A stretch of DNA of 64,000 nucleotides from Kingdonia uniflora (Eukaryota > Streptophyta > Magnoliopsida > Ranunculales > Circaeasteraceae). Below, piece after piece: positions 11,001 to 21,899 of the stretch. The DNA is taken from positions 2,615,001 through 2,679,000 of the forward strand of contig JACGCM010001129.1 of NCBI GenBank assembly GCA_014058105.1, read 5' to 3'. The notes below the pieces were generated by a model. The model made no database searches, had not been told where the DNA came from, and was given only the letters and a program-made list of their open reading frames with translations. Each line of letters starts with the position of its first letter. The stretch's first letter is position 1. The position numbers and the translations under genes were made by a program.

Positions 11001-14000
11001 CAACAGCAAAGAGGTCATAAGCTGAAAGTACTTTGTTGAGATGTGAAAGTAAGCAAGTAAAGTTTTTATTTGCTAAATTAAAGTTTGTCGAAAAGCCAAA
11101 AGATCCGGTTTTTACTGACATGAAGCTATATTTTTATGTTCCAAAGTATTTTCCTTGCTCTTTGGTTATTTGAAGCATAAGAAACAGTCTTTCTTGGTAT
11201 TGCCAAAAGGTCATTTATTTTTTTTAAATACCAATGCCCCACATGAATTTCACATTCCAGGCAGCAAAACAGCTAGAGACATGAGAGGGAAAATCCAATA
11301 TACCTATAAACTCCATGACCAAAACATGGTGTTGTAATCGAATAGTGGTTGGGCATCTGATTCCTGCAGCCTTTAGCCTGCAATTCACAGCATTGACGTT
11401 TCAGTTATCAATTCTCAAGTACCAGAATTTGGCATGTTGTGAGGTCAACTTTCAACATTCAGATATGACCAAGAGATCAAGTTTTCTGTGAGTCTTTTCG
11501 CTAGAATTTATTCACGATAGCCAAAGCAAGCAAGCAAGAGAGAGAGAGAGAGAGAGAGAGAGGCCTTTCACTAGGCAAGACTAAATTAAACAGATGACAT
11601 GAGAATAAACCGGAGGAATAAAAAAAGAAAATTAAATTTAAGAGAAGCTAGAGTGATACCCTAAGACTGTATTGACTTGAATCCCTTTATCTGATCGAAT
11701 TTAGACATATACCTCTAAACTTTTCAGCTGTAGATTTACGCCCCAGATATGTCAAATAGCACAAATGAGCAATGCATTACCCATGTTGCGGCTGACTCTG
11801 CAATTGCAATCAGAGCACCGAATTGTGCAACGCAAAGCAACGTGATAACAAAATACGACGGTATAATTCAATTTTAACTGGGTTCTGGTCATAAGTGTTG
11901 TGATTGCAGTTGTGCTTGTTTCAATTGATGTGAGTCTATTGGACATAACATTACATTCGCACGACTCCTGACGTGTAACTCCACAACTGCAGTCACAACA
12001 CCATCCACTGCCTCTCACAGACAAACACAGAAAGCAGAATACAATAGACTCGTCAATTTACCCCCAAATTTGAACTACAGTTGCATCCAATTTTATTCAA
12101 TAAGTTGCTATTTTCAATGTCAACTCGTGTTTCATGATAACATTGTCTTCATGCTTGCAACTATCAATGGTTAAATTACTATGACCAAATCAATGTTATA
12201 TAAAGTTTGATGTGTCAACTTAAGATAGCCCAATCATCAAAAAAAGCTTGAAGGGTCTATTTTTACCTTTGAAGGTTCCTCATTTCTTTCTCCGCCCAAG
12301 TCTTCACCATCTTTCTGGGATTGTGTTTGCAGTATCCATGTCTGAAACGGAAATCCCCTTGAACATATCTATCTCTGTCCCTGAAGTGGTTAGAAAAGTA
12401 TAAATTTATTCACAATATTAAAAACTTAATATATGTATCCACGGGGAAAAGAGATGCAAGAGAATGGGAAATGTAGTGAAGACACAACCGTGAGATAGGG
12501 GATCTAAGAGAGTTCATAGAGAATGTTTGAATAAAAACTTAGAGAGGTTATTAACTTATCCTTTGGTATAAAGTTGGAACAAACGATTCTACATTAGTAT
12601 AGAAAGGTTGTAACTTATTGGGGGATAAATATACGGAGGTTTTACTGTATTGGTCAGAGTAGATAGCCACCAAGTGCGACAATTTATTCAACGAAGATAA
12701 AGAATCCAATGATAATTAGCAAAGATATCATCTCAAAGGGCGTGTGGACTTACTTAAATACAAGAATAGAAGTTTTGTACACTTTGATTGCCAATTCTGA
12801 TCCGTCATTGTTTGTTGCATGATAAACATTTGCCTGTCCAAAAAGAAGGGCTTCATCGTGAAGATAAATCATATGAACATTTGCAAATGGGATTATAGTA
12901 CATCAAGAGGATATGGAAGTTCTCAAACATGCAATTAAGCTTGTGATGCAGTATAACGTCAGAAAGTTTCAAAAAACAAATAGCTGATTACATTCCATGA
13001 ATTTTCAACTTCGAAGAAACCAATTGAAACAACTTATGGATAGTTGATTAATACATACTTCTTTTCCAGTAGAGATGCATCCATTTATGTCATGAAAAAC
13101 TCCCCGATTCAGCATTTTAAACAAAATCATGCGAGTTCTTGGATCAATTGCCTGAAAATCATATTAAATACGTAAAGTTAGCTTATGCAATTTGCAAATT
13201 ATATAATCACAAGAATATGATCATCATGAAAATGCCATTTCCAAACACGAATTTTTTTACGGAGATCGTCTACTGCAGATGAAATTTATCATCAACATTT
13301 GACACCAACTTTGATCTCATCTCCTTTCATCAGTCTCCAGATGATGTTACTCCTCATTGTTGTGTGTAACTATGATATCGGCATAAAATGGATAATGTGT
13401 CCTGTCTGGTACTTATTTTGGTAGAAGTGATCCAGACTTACGGAAATGAAGAGTCCTAGTCCATTTAACCTCGGTATCTCGGTATCATAGCTATTAACAT
13501 CGAGGAGTAAGGGGAAAAAGTTAGATATAACTAAAACATACCCAAACATATAAGAAGATCACTCAATGGGACACAACCCAAACAACAATAGGCTTCAATA
13601 GACTACTTGTATGATGTATTTTGCCGTAATTAGAAAAGTAATTAATATGATACACATTAACTAATATCAATACAAGAATAAACCTGTTCGACAGTGGCGC
13701 GATCTGCTTTCTCAGTAGTTTTAGTTCTCCCAATCGCCATATCTCGAATGCTTCCACGAATAGCAGTTGTTACAGAATTCGAGGTCCCAACATTCAATCT
13801 CCCCTCCCACTCCTACACCAAGTCCCACAAATTACACAATTAAACACATAATTCAAGTAAATCAAATCAAATTCAACTAGAGAGATACCTCTAATGGAGC
13901 AGCTCTAATGTGATTAGTAAACTTCTGATTGCGATTAGAGAGGGGTTGGAGAGAAGATGATTGAGGTCGAGAGTGAAGACCACCGTGAGCATTGGGACGC

Positions 14001-14182
14001 CTCGACGAGGTCGAGAATGCTCCGTCGATACTGTTTGAGTCCTTCGAGTCGAGATAATCGAGAGCGTCTCCAATATCAGAGTCTGAGGACCATGAGAACT
14101 CATCTTCGTCTTCTTCGATTTCATCCTTCTCGTGTTTGAGTATAGGTTTCTCAAGTATGAGTTCTGCTTCCACCATGGTCAT
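8056..14182 (-). CDS. RIO1: Atypical serine/threonine kinase RIO1
   Basis: RIO-family kinase/ATPase acting late in cytoplasmic 40S ribosomal subunit maturation. Twelve exons, in transcription order: 14182-13889, 13812-13684, 13151-13059, 12833-12754, 12380-12267, 11377-11304, 10734-10658, 9977-9894, 9806-9714, 9247-9140, 9058-8984 and 8490-8056. They join in frame to about 551 residues. The nucleotide loop STGKEANVYHA is at about 168-178, the ATP-binding Lys in AIKVYK near 189, the catalytic loop HGDLSEYN at 303-310 (Asp305, Asn310), and the metal-binding Asp of IIDVSQSV near 322. The N-terminus is acidic (EEDEDEF). The C-terminus has an acidic Ser/Glu stretch, then a strongly basic Lys-rich tail ending KAKTTR. 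The RIO1-specific segment [15 protein letters not shown] supports RIO1 over RIO2. The intron between exons 6 and 7 holds an antisense-inserted SINE. Confidence 0.96.
10804..11015 (-). mobile_element. tRNA-derived SINE in a RIO1 intron
   Basis: On the minus strand the head carries an A box (TGGGCTAGTGGTT) and a B box (GGTTCGAAACC). The body includes a poly-G run (poly-C on plus) and the element ends in a 13-nt poly-A (T run at 10804-10816 on plus). It is bracketed by 13-bp direct repeats CATAGGCTGAAAG (10791-10803) and CATAAGCTGAAAG (11016-11028), differing at one base. This is a complete SINE with a clear target duplication. Confidence 0.88.
10910..10934. repeat. 25-nt poly-C homopolymer within the SINE
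   Basis: An uninterrupted run of 25 C residues on the plus strand (poly-G in SINE orientation), just downstream of the SINE's B box. Its exact length is prone to sequencing error. Confidence 0.9.
11525..11562. repeat. CAAG/GA microsatellite in a RIO1 intron
   Basis: AGCAAGCAAGCAAG runs into a long GA dinucleotide tract ending before GGCCTTTC. It is intronic. Confidence 0.9.
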
Positions 14183-14460
14183 ATCTTTGAGAGAGATAGA
14201 GAGAAACCCTAATTACCTTTTGAGAGGGAAGAGAATGAAAGGTTCGATTGTACTTGCACAGTTGAAGAACCTAGCGGGTTTTGGTTACGATAGAGAAGGC
14301 GGAGAAGACAGTGGGGAAGACTGTAGTGTAGAAGGTTTAATGAGGGTTTGATCACCTCCAGCAGCTAACAATCATTTGGGTTCAAGAGGGCTTAACATGA
14401 GGATTATGGACGGACGGACGGGACAACGTTTTTCTTCTCTATGTTTTAAGTTTTAATTAA
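14183..14460. promoter_or_regulatory. Likely RIO1 promoter and 5' leader
   Basis: Sequence immediately upstream of the RIO1 ATG on the minus strand, with a GA/CT-rich leader (TCTCTCTATCTCTC read on minus). No specific motif can be called. Confidence 0.4.
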
Positions 14461-15238
14461 CTAGTATTACCGCTAAACGGTGGGGAGACCGACGCGATGT
14501 TTTTTTGAAAGCCACAAAGGCATGCCTTTTGGCACTACAAAGATGTTTTTTCATGCTTTTAGCTCAACCATCTTGAGCCCCATTTAATTTCACACGAAAA
14601 TTTGAAATTTGTAGATTTTACAAAAAATTGGCAACACTTCCCCAGTTTTATAAGACTATAAAACCACCTACAACCCATTTCATACACTTCTATACCAATA
14701 AAAAAAAATTGGGCAATATTTTCCCTGTTTTATAGACTATCATTTCATAAACCTGCATAGCAATCACATAAAATTGGATAGCACTTCTCCAGTTTTATAG
14801 ACTATAAACAACATACAAAAATCATTCATAAACTTGTACAACAATCATTCAACACAGCTACACCATACAACATGCACAAAAACCTGTAAAATATAGGGAA
14901 ATGAGAAAACACCAACATATCATTGATATCAATCAAATTGAAGACAAACATGCTAGAACAAAAATAGCTTATTGCGTTAGATTTTATACATATACCATAA
15001 ATAGTCACACAATTGAGGCATAATATAACTCTATATATTTTTATACATTGAAGACTATCTAATTCATAATGTCATATCAAATATGCTCAATCGCTCATTA
15101 ACATTTATCAAACAACAAATTAAATATCAGTCTGCAATATGTCGAACTAATATATGTATAGCTAGACCAATATCAAAAAATATACGCCACATGCACCGAT
15201 AGAACCGACAAAACCGCGAACTGCAGACGATATCTCAC

Positions 15239-15325
15239 CTTGAAAGATATCGCAAACCGCTTCTGGTTCACATAGATTCTCCGATGCCATCTTCGCCAGA
15301 TCCCAGTGGGAGCAAACTTTCGCCC
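15239..15325 (-). pseudogene. Captured exon fragment of ribosomal protein uL4 (RPL4)
   Basis: Twenty-nine codons on the minus strand read as a recognisable piece of the large-subunit ribosomal protein uL4, with the family core WRRWHR and VNQKRF preceded by GRKFAPTG. The fragment ends in TTTCAAG followed by GTGAGATATCG, which looks like a splice donor. No other part of the gene is nearby. Similarity stops on both sides, so it is a captured or retained exon remnant and not a gene. The same TCTTTCAAG/GTGAGATATCG end occurs again at about 15400-15420 after an unrelated segment. Confidence 0.72.
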
Positions 15326-15410
15326 ATCACAATATTATTTAGATTAAAACACTTAATATTAGTTCGACATTAGAAATTTCTACAAACAAAGAGCTAAGAC
15401 GATATCTCAC

Positions 15411-15565
15411 CTTGAAAGATAATGCAGAAAGCCATGGGAGCCCATTGATTCCTCATAACCTATGACATCTTTGGAACCAGAGTAAGTCGCATATCCAGAG
15501 GACCAGATGTCGACATAATCTTGTGTTCAGCCTTTAGATTCATGCAGCTATAACCAACAGCTGCA
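15411..15565 (-). pseudogene. Second exon-like segment of unknown origin
   Basis: On the minus strand a stretch preceded by TATAATGCAG and followed by a GTGAGATATCG donor-like site can be read as a short open segment containing GYATYSGSKDVIGYEE and GSHGFLHYLS. I do not recognise the protein. A stop (TGA) lies just upstream in that frame. Sharing its donor-like end with the uL4 fragment suggests both were assembled or duplicated inside one element. Confidence 0.35.
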
Positions 15566-15787
15566 TTATAAATATAAATACAATCACATGCATATTACGT
15601 AGAAACTAGCCCAAAAAGATTTTTGGTGATATGAGTCTGTAGAGCCATAAGGAGATGATTCAACATCTGAATTTTGGCAAGGACATTGAGGATGATATCT
15701 TTCATATGATTATCAACATTTGAATTTTGAATAGTTATTGGAGGTATTTTAGGTATTTTTATACTTAGTTTTTTAATAGATGATCAG

Positions 15788-16075
15788 GTAGACGACATAC
15801 TTATTGGGCGAAATTGAACCAATCGAAACTAAAATTGACGCAATCGGTCCAAAAATTGACGAATCGAACCCAAACTATTAGTTACTGAGAGAGAAGAGGT
15901 AGACGACATACTTATTGGAAACAAACGAAATGGGCATACCTGTAACTTTAAATCTTCTTCGCGTTGATAACTTTGACTCAATCGACGAAGAAATTGAACC
16001 AATCGAAACTAAAATCACCGTAATCGATTCTAAAATCGACGAAATCGAACCCAAACTATTAGTTATTGAGATAGA
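15788..16075 (+). repeat. Internal direct duplication with coding-like character
   Basis: GTAGACGACATACTTATTGG occurs at 15788-15807 and 15899-15918. GAAATTGAACCAATCGAAAC occurs at 15810 and again at 15990. CGAACCCAAACTATTAGTTA follows in both. The second copy has about 66 bp more. The open frame at 15915-16112 encodes an acidic, Ile/Glu-rich repetitive peptide (EEIEPIETK, DEIEPK) of unknown function. Confidence 0.7.
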
Positions 16076-16330
16076 AAGCTTATATCTAAAATATGATGAT
16101 CCAAAACCTTGAATTGATGCCCTAACATAAAGAGAGAAAGTTGGACGAAAGCAGGGAGAGATCAAAAGTCTAGTGAGAGAAAGTAACAATTTTTCATTTT
16201 GTGAAGGGTATTATGGGAATATAAACTCAGCGGGATGGACAAGTTACATAAGTTACCTTTTCTTGCCATATCTAAAGTAAAGCAAACCTCCTAACGTCAG
16301 TCTGGTTTATGCCTACTAGTATACCGCTAA

Positions 16331-19201
16331 GCTGCCAAACCCGCCCCCAAAGCGCTACAAGAAAACATTAAGGCTCCAGTTTACTTGGTAAGTTAGTATT
16401 ACCAAAAATGTTGGTGGATTATAAATAGTATTGCAGTTGCTAACCATTAGGTTTAATGACGAGAGGAAAGCTACGCTGATTCAATAGTCAACAATTTTTG
16501 AATCGCCATAAATAATATTGATCACAAATGTTTGTGACATACTAGTCGGAACCAAAATTCAAATTTTCAATTTGCAAAAGATGTAATCATAAATTTAATA
16601 AAATCACAAAAAAATATAAAGAAACTTCAGTACATTTACTAATAAAATCGTTAAAATTCGTGGAATTGTAAGAACCAAACTGATGACTAACTATACAAAT
16701 AATATATTGTTACACTAAAATTCAACTCCTCAAAATCACAACATGTCGCTATCTCATTGAGAATGAAATTTCTAAATCAAATACACTCAATGTACATTTC
16801 ACCAAATCACAATAGATATCCAAAACAATTGAACTTCACCCAGCAACCCCATATATAAAATTCGCCACAACAAAGAAAGATCACACCCCAAAAAATAAGG
16901 GATCAATGAGATTTATATATTGAAATGATTGACTGTTTGAATGATAGATTGAAAACCAAGGTGGAATAATGAATCGTTGACGCCATGAAGACTTTAGTTG
17001 TTTTAAAAGTAAAAAATTAAAAGTTATTAGGGAGACCCAACTCAAATTGGATTTGTAGTGACCTTCTCGCTACCCTAGAGCTGTTACCAGCTAGAAGCTA
17101 AACACCACAATACCAGATGTGCAAGTATAGACGCCTGATGCATTCGACCTGATATTCAACTCAAAGCCTTGGCCAGCTAGAAGCTAAACAGCACAATACC
17201 AGGTGTGACAAGTGTTATGGAAATTAATATTATTTTACCTTTGTAGCAGTATTTGCGAGCAGAGATCCTTATAGCAGCATCAAAAGCAAAACGAATAGGA
17301 GGTATTGAAATGATGGTCCGAAAATGCTGAATCGAGGACTAGGTCTCTATCTTTAAGACGTTTTGCTGCACTGCCATTTGCAAACAGTTGATCGTTGCGT
17401 CACCTCCAGAATAAAATAACAAAGTATGAACTTCTCTTGCAAGGAAGGACTTTCGAATTATTTGCACTTTCAACTAGTTTACTCGGATTCTAGACTCATG
17501 ATTATATCGAAAAGAATAGAAGAACTGTGTATTTGATAGATTGTAAAGCTGAAGTACAGTTTCTCTTTATAGAGCAAGTTCAAAATGGTAATAAGAGTTA
17601 ATTGAGGGACACATCATCAAAAATGTTCAAAACGAAAGTGAAACGTTTAAGACTTAATTACGAAATATTTATATTTGAGGAATTCAAAACGTTAAACTTC
17701 AGTTCGAATAGACTCGGTTCGAATTTGGTTTCCTGGGAACTCCAGGTTGAAAATAGACTCAGTTCGAATTTGGTCTCCTTGGAACTTCAGGTCGTAAAAG
17801 ACTTGGTTCGAAATGATCTAGATCGAGATCGAATGGACTCAGTCCGAATTGGTCCAGCTCGAATAGAATCGGTTTTGACAAAAATAATTCTTTCATAGAG
17901 GCTCAAGACCGAGGCCCAAGCCCATGAGTCAAATAAAGTTTTAAACCTACATTTTCTGCCCACCCCCGCCCACATATAGAATAAAGGACCAAGGTTATAT
18001 CAAGGAAATAAACTACTCTTCCAAGTAATGTGGAACTAAAGAAACCGCATAGAGGTTTTTGAAGATATAAAACCCAACAACAAGTATAGAAGCCCGATAC
18101 CTCCTACCTGATATTCAACTCGAAGCCTCGGTCATCTAGAAGCTAACCTCCATACATCATAAGTTCCAATAACTAATTAAACTCGATTACCTTTAAGCTT
18201 AACCACCTCAAACTGGCCACATAGACGTGATAACCTGACATCATAATAATAGGAGATAGCTATGCAGATATAATATAATAAAAGAGGTGGATAAATTTCT
18301 CCCCACACTCCCTTGAGAAGCTCTAACAACCTTCTAGCATATTTTAAAGCTTGAAGACTAATTTCTACTTGAGCCTTATTTATAATCTAAGCCATTAATA
18401 CCATATCGACTTAAAAATACTCACTAAAGGTCATGGAGGAATCCCATTCTAGGACTCCACGTAAGTGTGTTTACTAGAAGCTTTTTATATTTCTATTAAA
18501 TACGCTTGCTAGAACCCCTAGGAAAGTATTAACTCAATGGCGTATGAGTTTAATCTTTCATCTACGAGATTAGGTCCCTACATGATTAGTTGGGGTGTTC
18601 CATAAACTTTGGTTTATGGAAACGAAAGCTTTTCGGGGAATTTTGAATTATAGCTTTCCCCATTTGAAGGTTAGCACTTAAAAAGAATTTTGGCAGCAGA
18701 GATTCTCAGTTGCAACCCTAATCCAGTTTAGAGGGGAAAAGAGAGCAAGAGATCGTGAGAGAAGATGATATATAGGGAGTATTTGGCAAGTTTAACCTTA
18801 CAGGTTGGTTAAAGTAATAAGGGCAAAATAGCTAATTCAGTGGATAAATAAAGGGACGCTGGAAGGATGGATCTTGACGTCAGAAGCTCATTTTCCCGCC
18901 CATATCTATGTAAAATAGGCCTCCTCCCTATCGGTCGTTGGTATGATCACAAAAATACTCCCTATGGGCATATGATTATGCCACGATAGGCAAAGGGAGA
19001 AAAAGAAAGTCTACGAAGCTTTCGATTTCAGTCGGAATATTGCAAGCATAAAGGGTAAAGTGAACTTCAAGAGCTAAATTATGGGCTTCAAAATTACAGG
19101 ATTTAGTGACAAATGAGAGTTGGAGTAAAGCAATGCTTGATAATAGTCATAAGCAATTCAATTGGGTTAATCAAAATACTTTAGAACCTAATTCCCTCAA
19201 A
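16331..19201. repeat. Gene-free repeat stretch with dispersed 70-86 bp repeats
   Basis: No gene was seen. A unit starting CCAGCTAGAAGCTAAACA is repeated at 17087 and 17173 (period 86 bp). A related segment (CAAGTATAGAAGCCCGATAC, then CTACCTGATATTCAACTCG) recurs at 18081-18150. At 17700-17880 the phrase GACTCRGTTCGAATTTGGT is repeated with drift and contains several TTCGAA motifs. The remainder is AT-rich unique-looking sequence. Confidence 0.55.
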
Positions 19202-20260
19202 TCGATGGTTGTTGGGCTTGGGAGTAGTTTTGGGCTGGGCTGAGCGTCTGGTAGGGTGGGCCTGGTACTAACAATTTGGGCCTGAGGGGTGGTTTTGTTT
19301 CTGAGGCCCATCTGCATTCTTGTTTCTGGGTCTGGGCTTTGGTGGTCTCACCCAGCCTCGACGAGTAACTCGATCATTTTGTTATCTCTCTCTCTCTTGA
19401 GGTCTATCACTCGGCTTGAGGGGCTGCGCTTCCTTTACTGTTCCAACTACTTGTGATTAAGGAGAATAGTGGAAGGTATGGTTGGTTTTATGCTTTAGCG
19501 CAGGGCGAGTTATTAATATCTCCTAACTGTCTCCCTTGCTACTTGCATGCGATTGGTTTGTTCTCCGTCTTAATCTCAGCTTGCCTGTGGGGGTTTTCTT
19601 ACGGTGGTCTTTGGGGTAGTGTTTGGGAGGTGGGTCTTTATTTTTGGAGTTGGTGTCGATATCAGTGAGTGGTATTGTTCTGTGTGCTAGAATGGCCTCT
19701 TTCTCTGTAACTCAAGAGTACGCGAGTAGTATGGAACGAATGACGTTTACGAAACCCCGGGGAGCCGCGGTGGTTCACCTGGCCCTGGAAAGGATTGTTG
19801 CAGAGGAATCCTGATGGCATTCTGCGTTAATTGGTACGATGTATTTTGAGACGGGACGGGGCTTTACAAAAATTATTTTACCCTAAAAAGTTTTTGGAAC
19901 ATGGAGGCATTAGAGAATCTGCAAGTGTTTGAACAAAAAGTAGCGGGTAAGACATATTTCCTATTTAAATTTCGAAATGCCTATGGCCAAAATAATGTCT
20001 TGATTCATAAACCCTGGAATCCTTATGGCCACATGTTTATTTTATTACCGTATAAGGCACGTACACCGATTGAACCTCTAATCTTTATGTATGTCCCTTT
20101 CTGGGTCAAATTTGAGATATCTGACCCATTTTTCAGAATGCCAGAATTCCATTATGAGTTTAGGCAAAGTCTCGACCAGATGTTGGTCACCGAACCTATA
20201 ATGGCGTATTTTCCAGGAGGAAAACCTTTGCCAATATTTATTCGTAAGGATTGCTTAATA

Positions 20261-20694
20261 AAGGGCTAAAAAACCAAGATTTTACATGGAAAACTCAGCA
20301 GAAACTGAGAAAAACCACGACCTCGAGGAAGATTTGATGTAAAATCTAGTAGATACTAGTTATTACAAGTTTTCAGAGTGTTGCTAGTATTTTGAATTAA
20401 GAAATGTAAGACTTGCAATCCTTTAGAACCTATTCTCTGCATGTATTTATAGTAGATACATGCAGTTTACAAAAAGAAAGAAAGAGTCTCCTATTCCAGC
20501 GGTAGGTGGCAAACTTTGCAGATCTCTAACAGTTCCTTCTTGACTGGGATTCAACGGCTACTTTTGGTAAGTCAAGGACTTACGGAATCTTCTAGAATGT
20601 TGAGCTATCTTGGACTACAGAGCGTTGAGCTGTCTTTAACTATAGGATGTTGGCTTATTCTTGTCAAATTTGGAGAATATGATACTACAAAACA
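20261..20694 (-). mobile_element. Copia-like LTR fragment inserted in LINE ORF1
   Basis: Read on the minus strand the segment starts TGTTTTGTAGTATC, contains a TATA-like CTATAAATACATGCAG, and near its 3' end has GAGTTTTCCATGTAAAATC, like U5 regions of plant copia LTRs. It separates the DUF4283 part from the zinc-knuckle part of the LINE. TAATG after the right end and TAATA on the left may be a degenerate 5-bp duplication. The left border is uncertain because no terminal CA is seen. Confidence 0.5.
20437..20465. repeat. Perfect 10-bp inverted repeat with 9-nt loop
   Basis: CTGCATGTAT at 20437-20446 and ATACATGCAG at 20456-20465 can form a perfect stem around the TATA-like motif of the inserted LTR fragment. 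It may belong to that LTR's promoter; its function is unknown. Confidence 0.7.
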
Positions 20695-21899
20695 TAATGT
20701 GGATAATAGGTGAGTGACAAAGAATGGTTATCGAGCCCGGGTGGTAATGGATATTTACAGTGTTTTCCCGCCGGCAGTTTGAGCTGACCTAGTCAGTGGG
20801 CCGCTTTTGATTGAGACTAAATATGAAGGTGTCTCAGTTAATTTCTGCAATCTATATTTTAAGATGGGACACCGCTCATCGATATATACTGTGATACTTG
20901 AATAGGACAGTTTGGGAGAAGCGTGGTTGAGTTTGTCACCGTTTGGTACGGCGTTACAGAACTCGAGTGAGGACAGAGAGGCTCCTGTACATGTTCATTT
21001 ATGGCCACAACCTTTAGCTCCGGAGGAGGGCAGGGATCAGGGACGGATGTCTCCCTCTCTCTGACTTGAGCCTGCACAAACAAAGGGATAAAGGGAAACG
21101 ACCGGTTGGAATGGGGCGCAGTGCCCTGAATTTCCAGGAACACCTATGGCATTGGCCGATCATGATGGAGTTCAAGAGAGTAATCCTGCCTGGGGGGTTA
21201 CCTAGGGGGGAATGTTTTTACAGATTCTGGGGGTATCCCAGACGTGGTTTTGGACTTCACAGGTAGTGGACAGCCTTCACGGTGGGCGGGGGTGGAAGGT
21301 CGAGATACTTTAGAGGGCCTAGTAAATGGGAGTCAGATGGGTCACTTGATTGTTGAGGAAGAGTCTATGACTTTTCAGGCTGCCGTTAATACGCCGGGGA
21401 ATCAAGGCCGTGGTGAGGGTGAACAGTTATGGAGTCTTCACAATTTTGGGGGTGGGCGAGACCTTGTACAGGGGGAAGGGCGGGATGCTGCATCTAGGGT
21501 GGAACAGTTGTTACATATCCTTAGTAGCTCGGAGGAGTTCCAGATTGTACCAATATTTTCTCAGGCTTTGCGGCACGCGGATAGCTCAGCCGACACTATG
21601 AGTTCCTCTACTAGGGGTCCTAGGTCCCAGGAGCTGAGCCAGCCCCGACAGTCCTTTCCTCCGTCTTGGTGCTATCCTTAGACTTCGTTACGGGTGGTCC
21701 GTCAACATATACGGGCTGAAACGCACGTCACAGAATTGACTATACCATCCAAGTTTCACTAGGCCAGCTTCTACAAACTTTCTCACTCTCAGGTGTGCAG
21801 TCCCTTTTCTCTATCTATTTTATAAATTCATCGTACATATCGCTTGTTTGGACATTATGCTAGGGTTCGGGTGGCTCTGCGGAGATCACCCAAGCCATT

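Larger units (their letters stand above)
14461..16330. mobile_element. Putative non-autonomous element flanked by 15-bp direct repeats
   Basis: CTAGTATTACCGCTAA at 14461-14476 and CTAGTATACCGCTAA at 16316-16330 are near-identical direct repeats enclosing about 1.84 kb unlike the adjacent genes. Inside are repeated blocks resembling CACTTCCCCAGTTTTATAAGA and its variants (about 14635-14810), a captured ribosomal protein exon fragment, and an internal direct duplication at 15788-16075. This fits a gene-capturing non-autonomous element (Helitron- or Pack-type), but no diagnostic termini or transposase are visible, so the class is open. The direct repeats could also be a long target duplication. 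Confidence 0.4.
19693..21681 (+). pseudogene. LINE ORF1 remnant: DUF4283 and zinc-knuckle region
   Basis: The frame opens at MASFSVTQEYASSMER and is soon broken. A segment at 19901-20269 carries the DUF4283-like pattern (AGKTYFLFKFRN, KPWNPYGHMFILL, FMYVPFWVKFEI). After the inserted LTR fragment (about 20261-20694), a degenerate CCHC-type knuckle resumes near 20800-20880 (FCNLYFKMGHRS) with cysteines lost. The hydrophilic hinge follows to 21681. Such ORF1 proteins bind the element's RNA. Confidence 0.68.
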
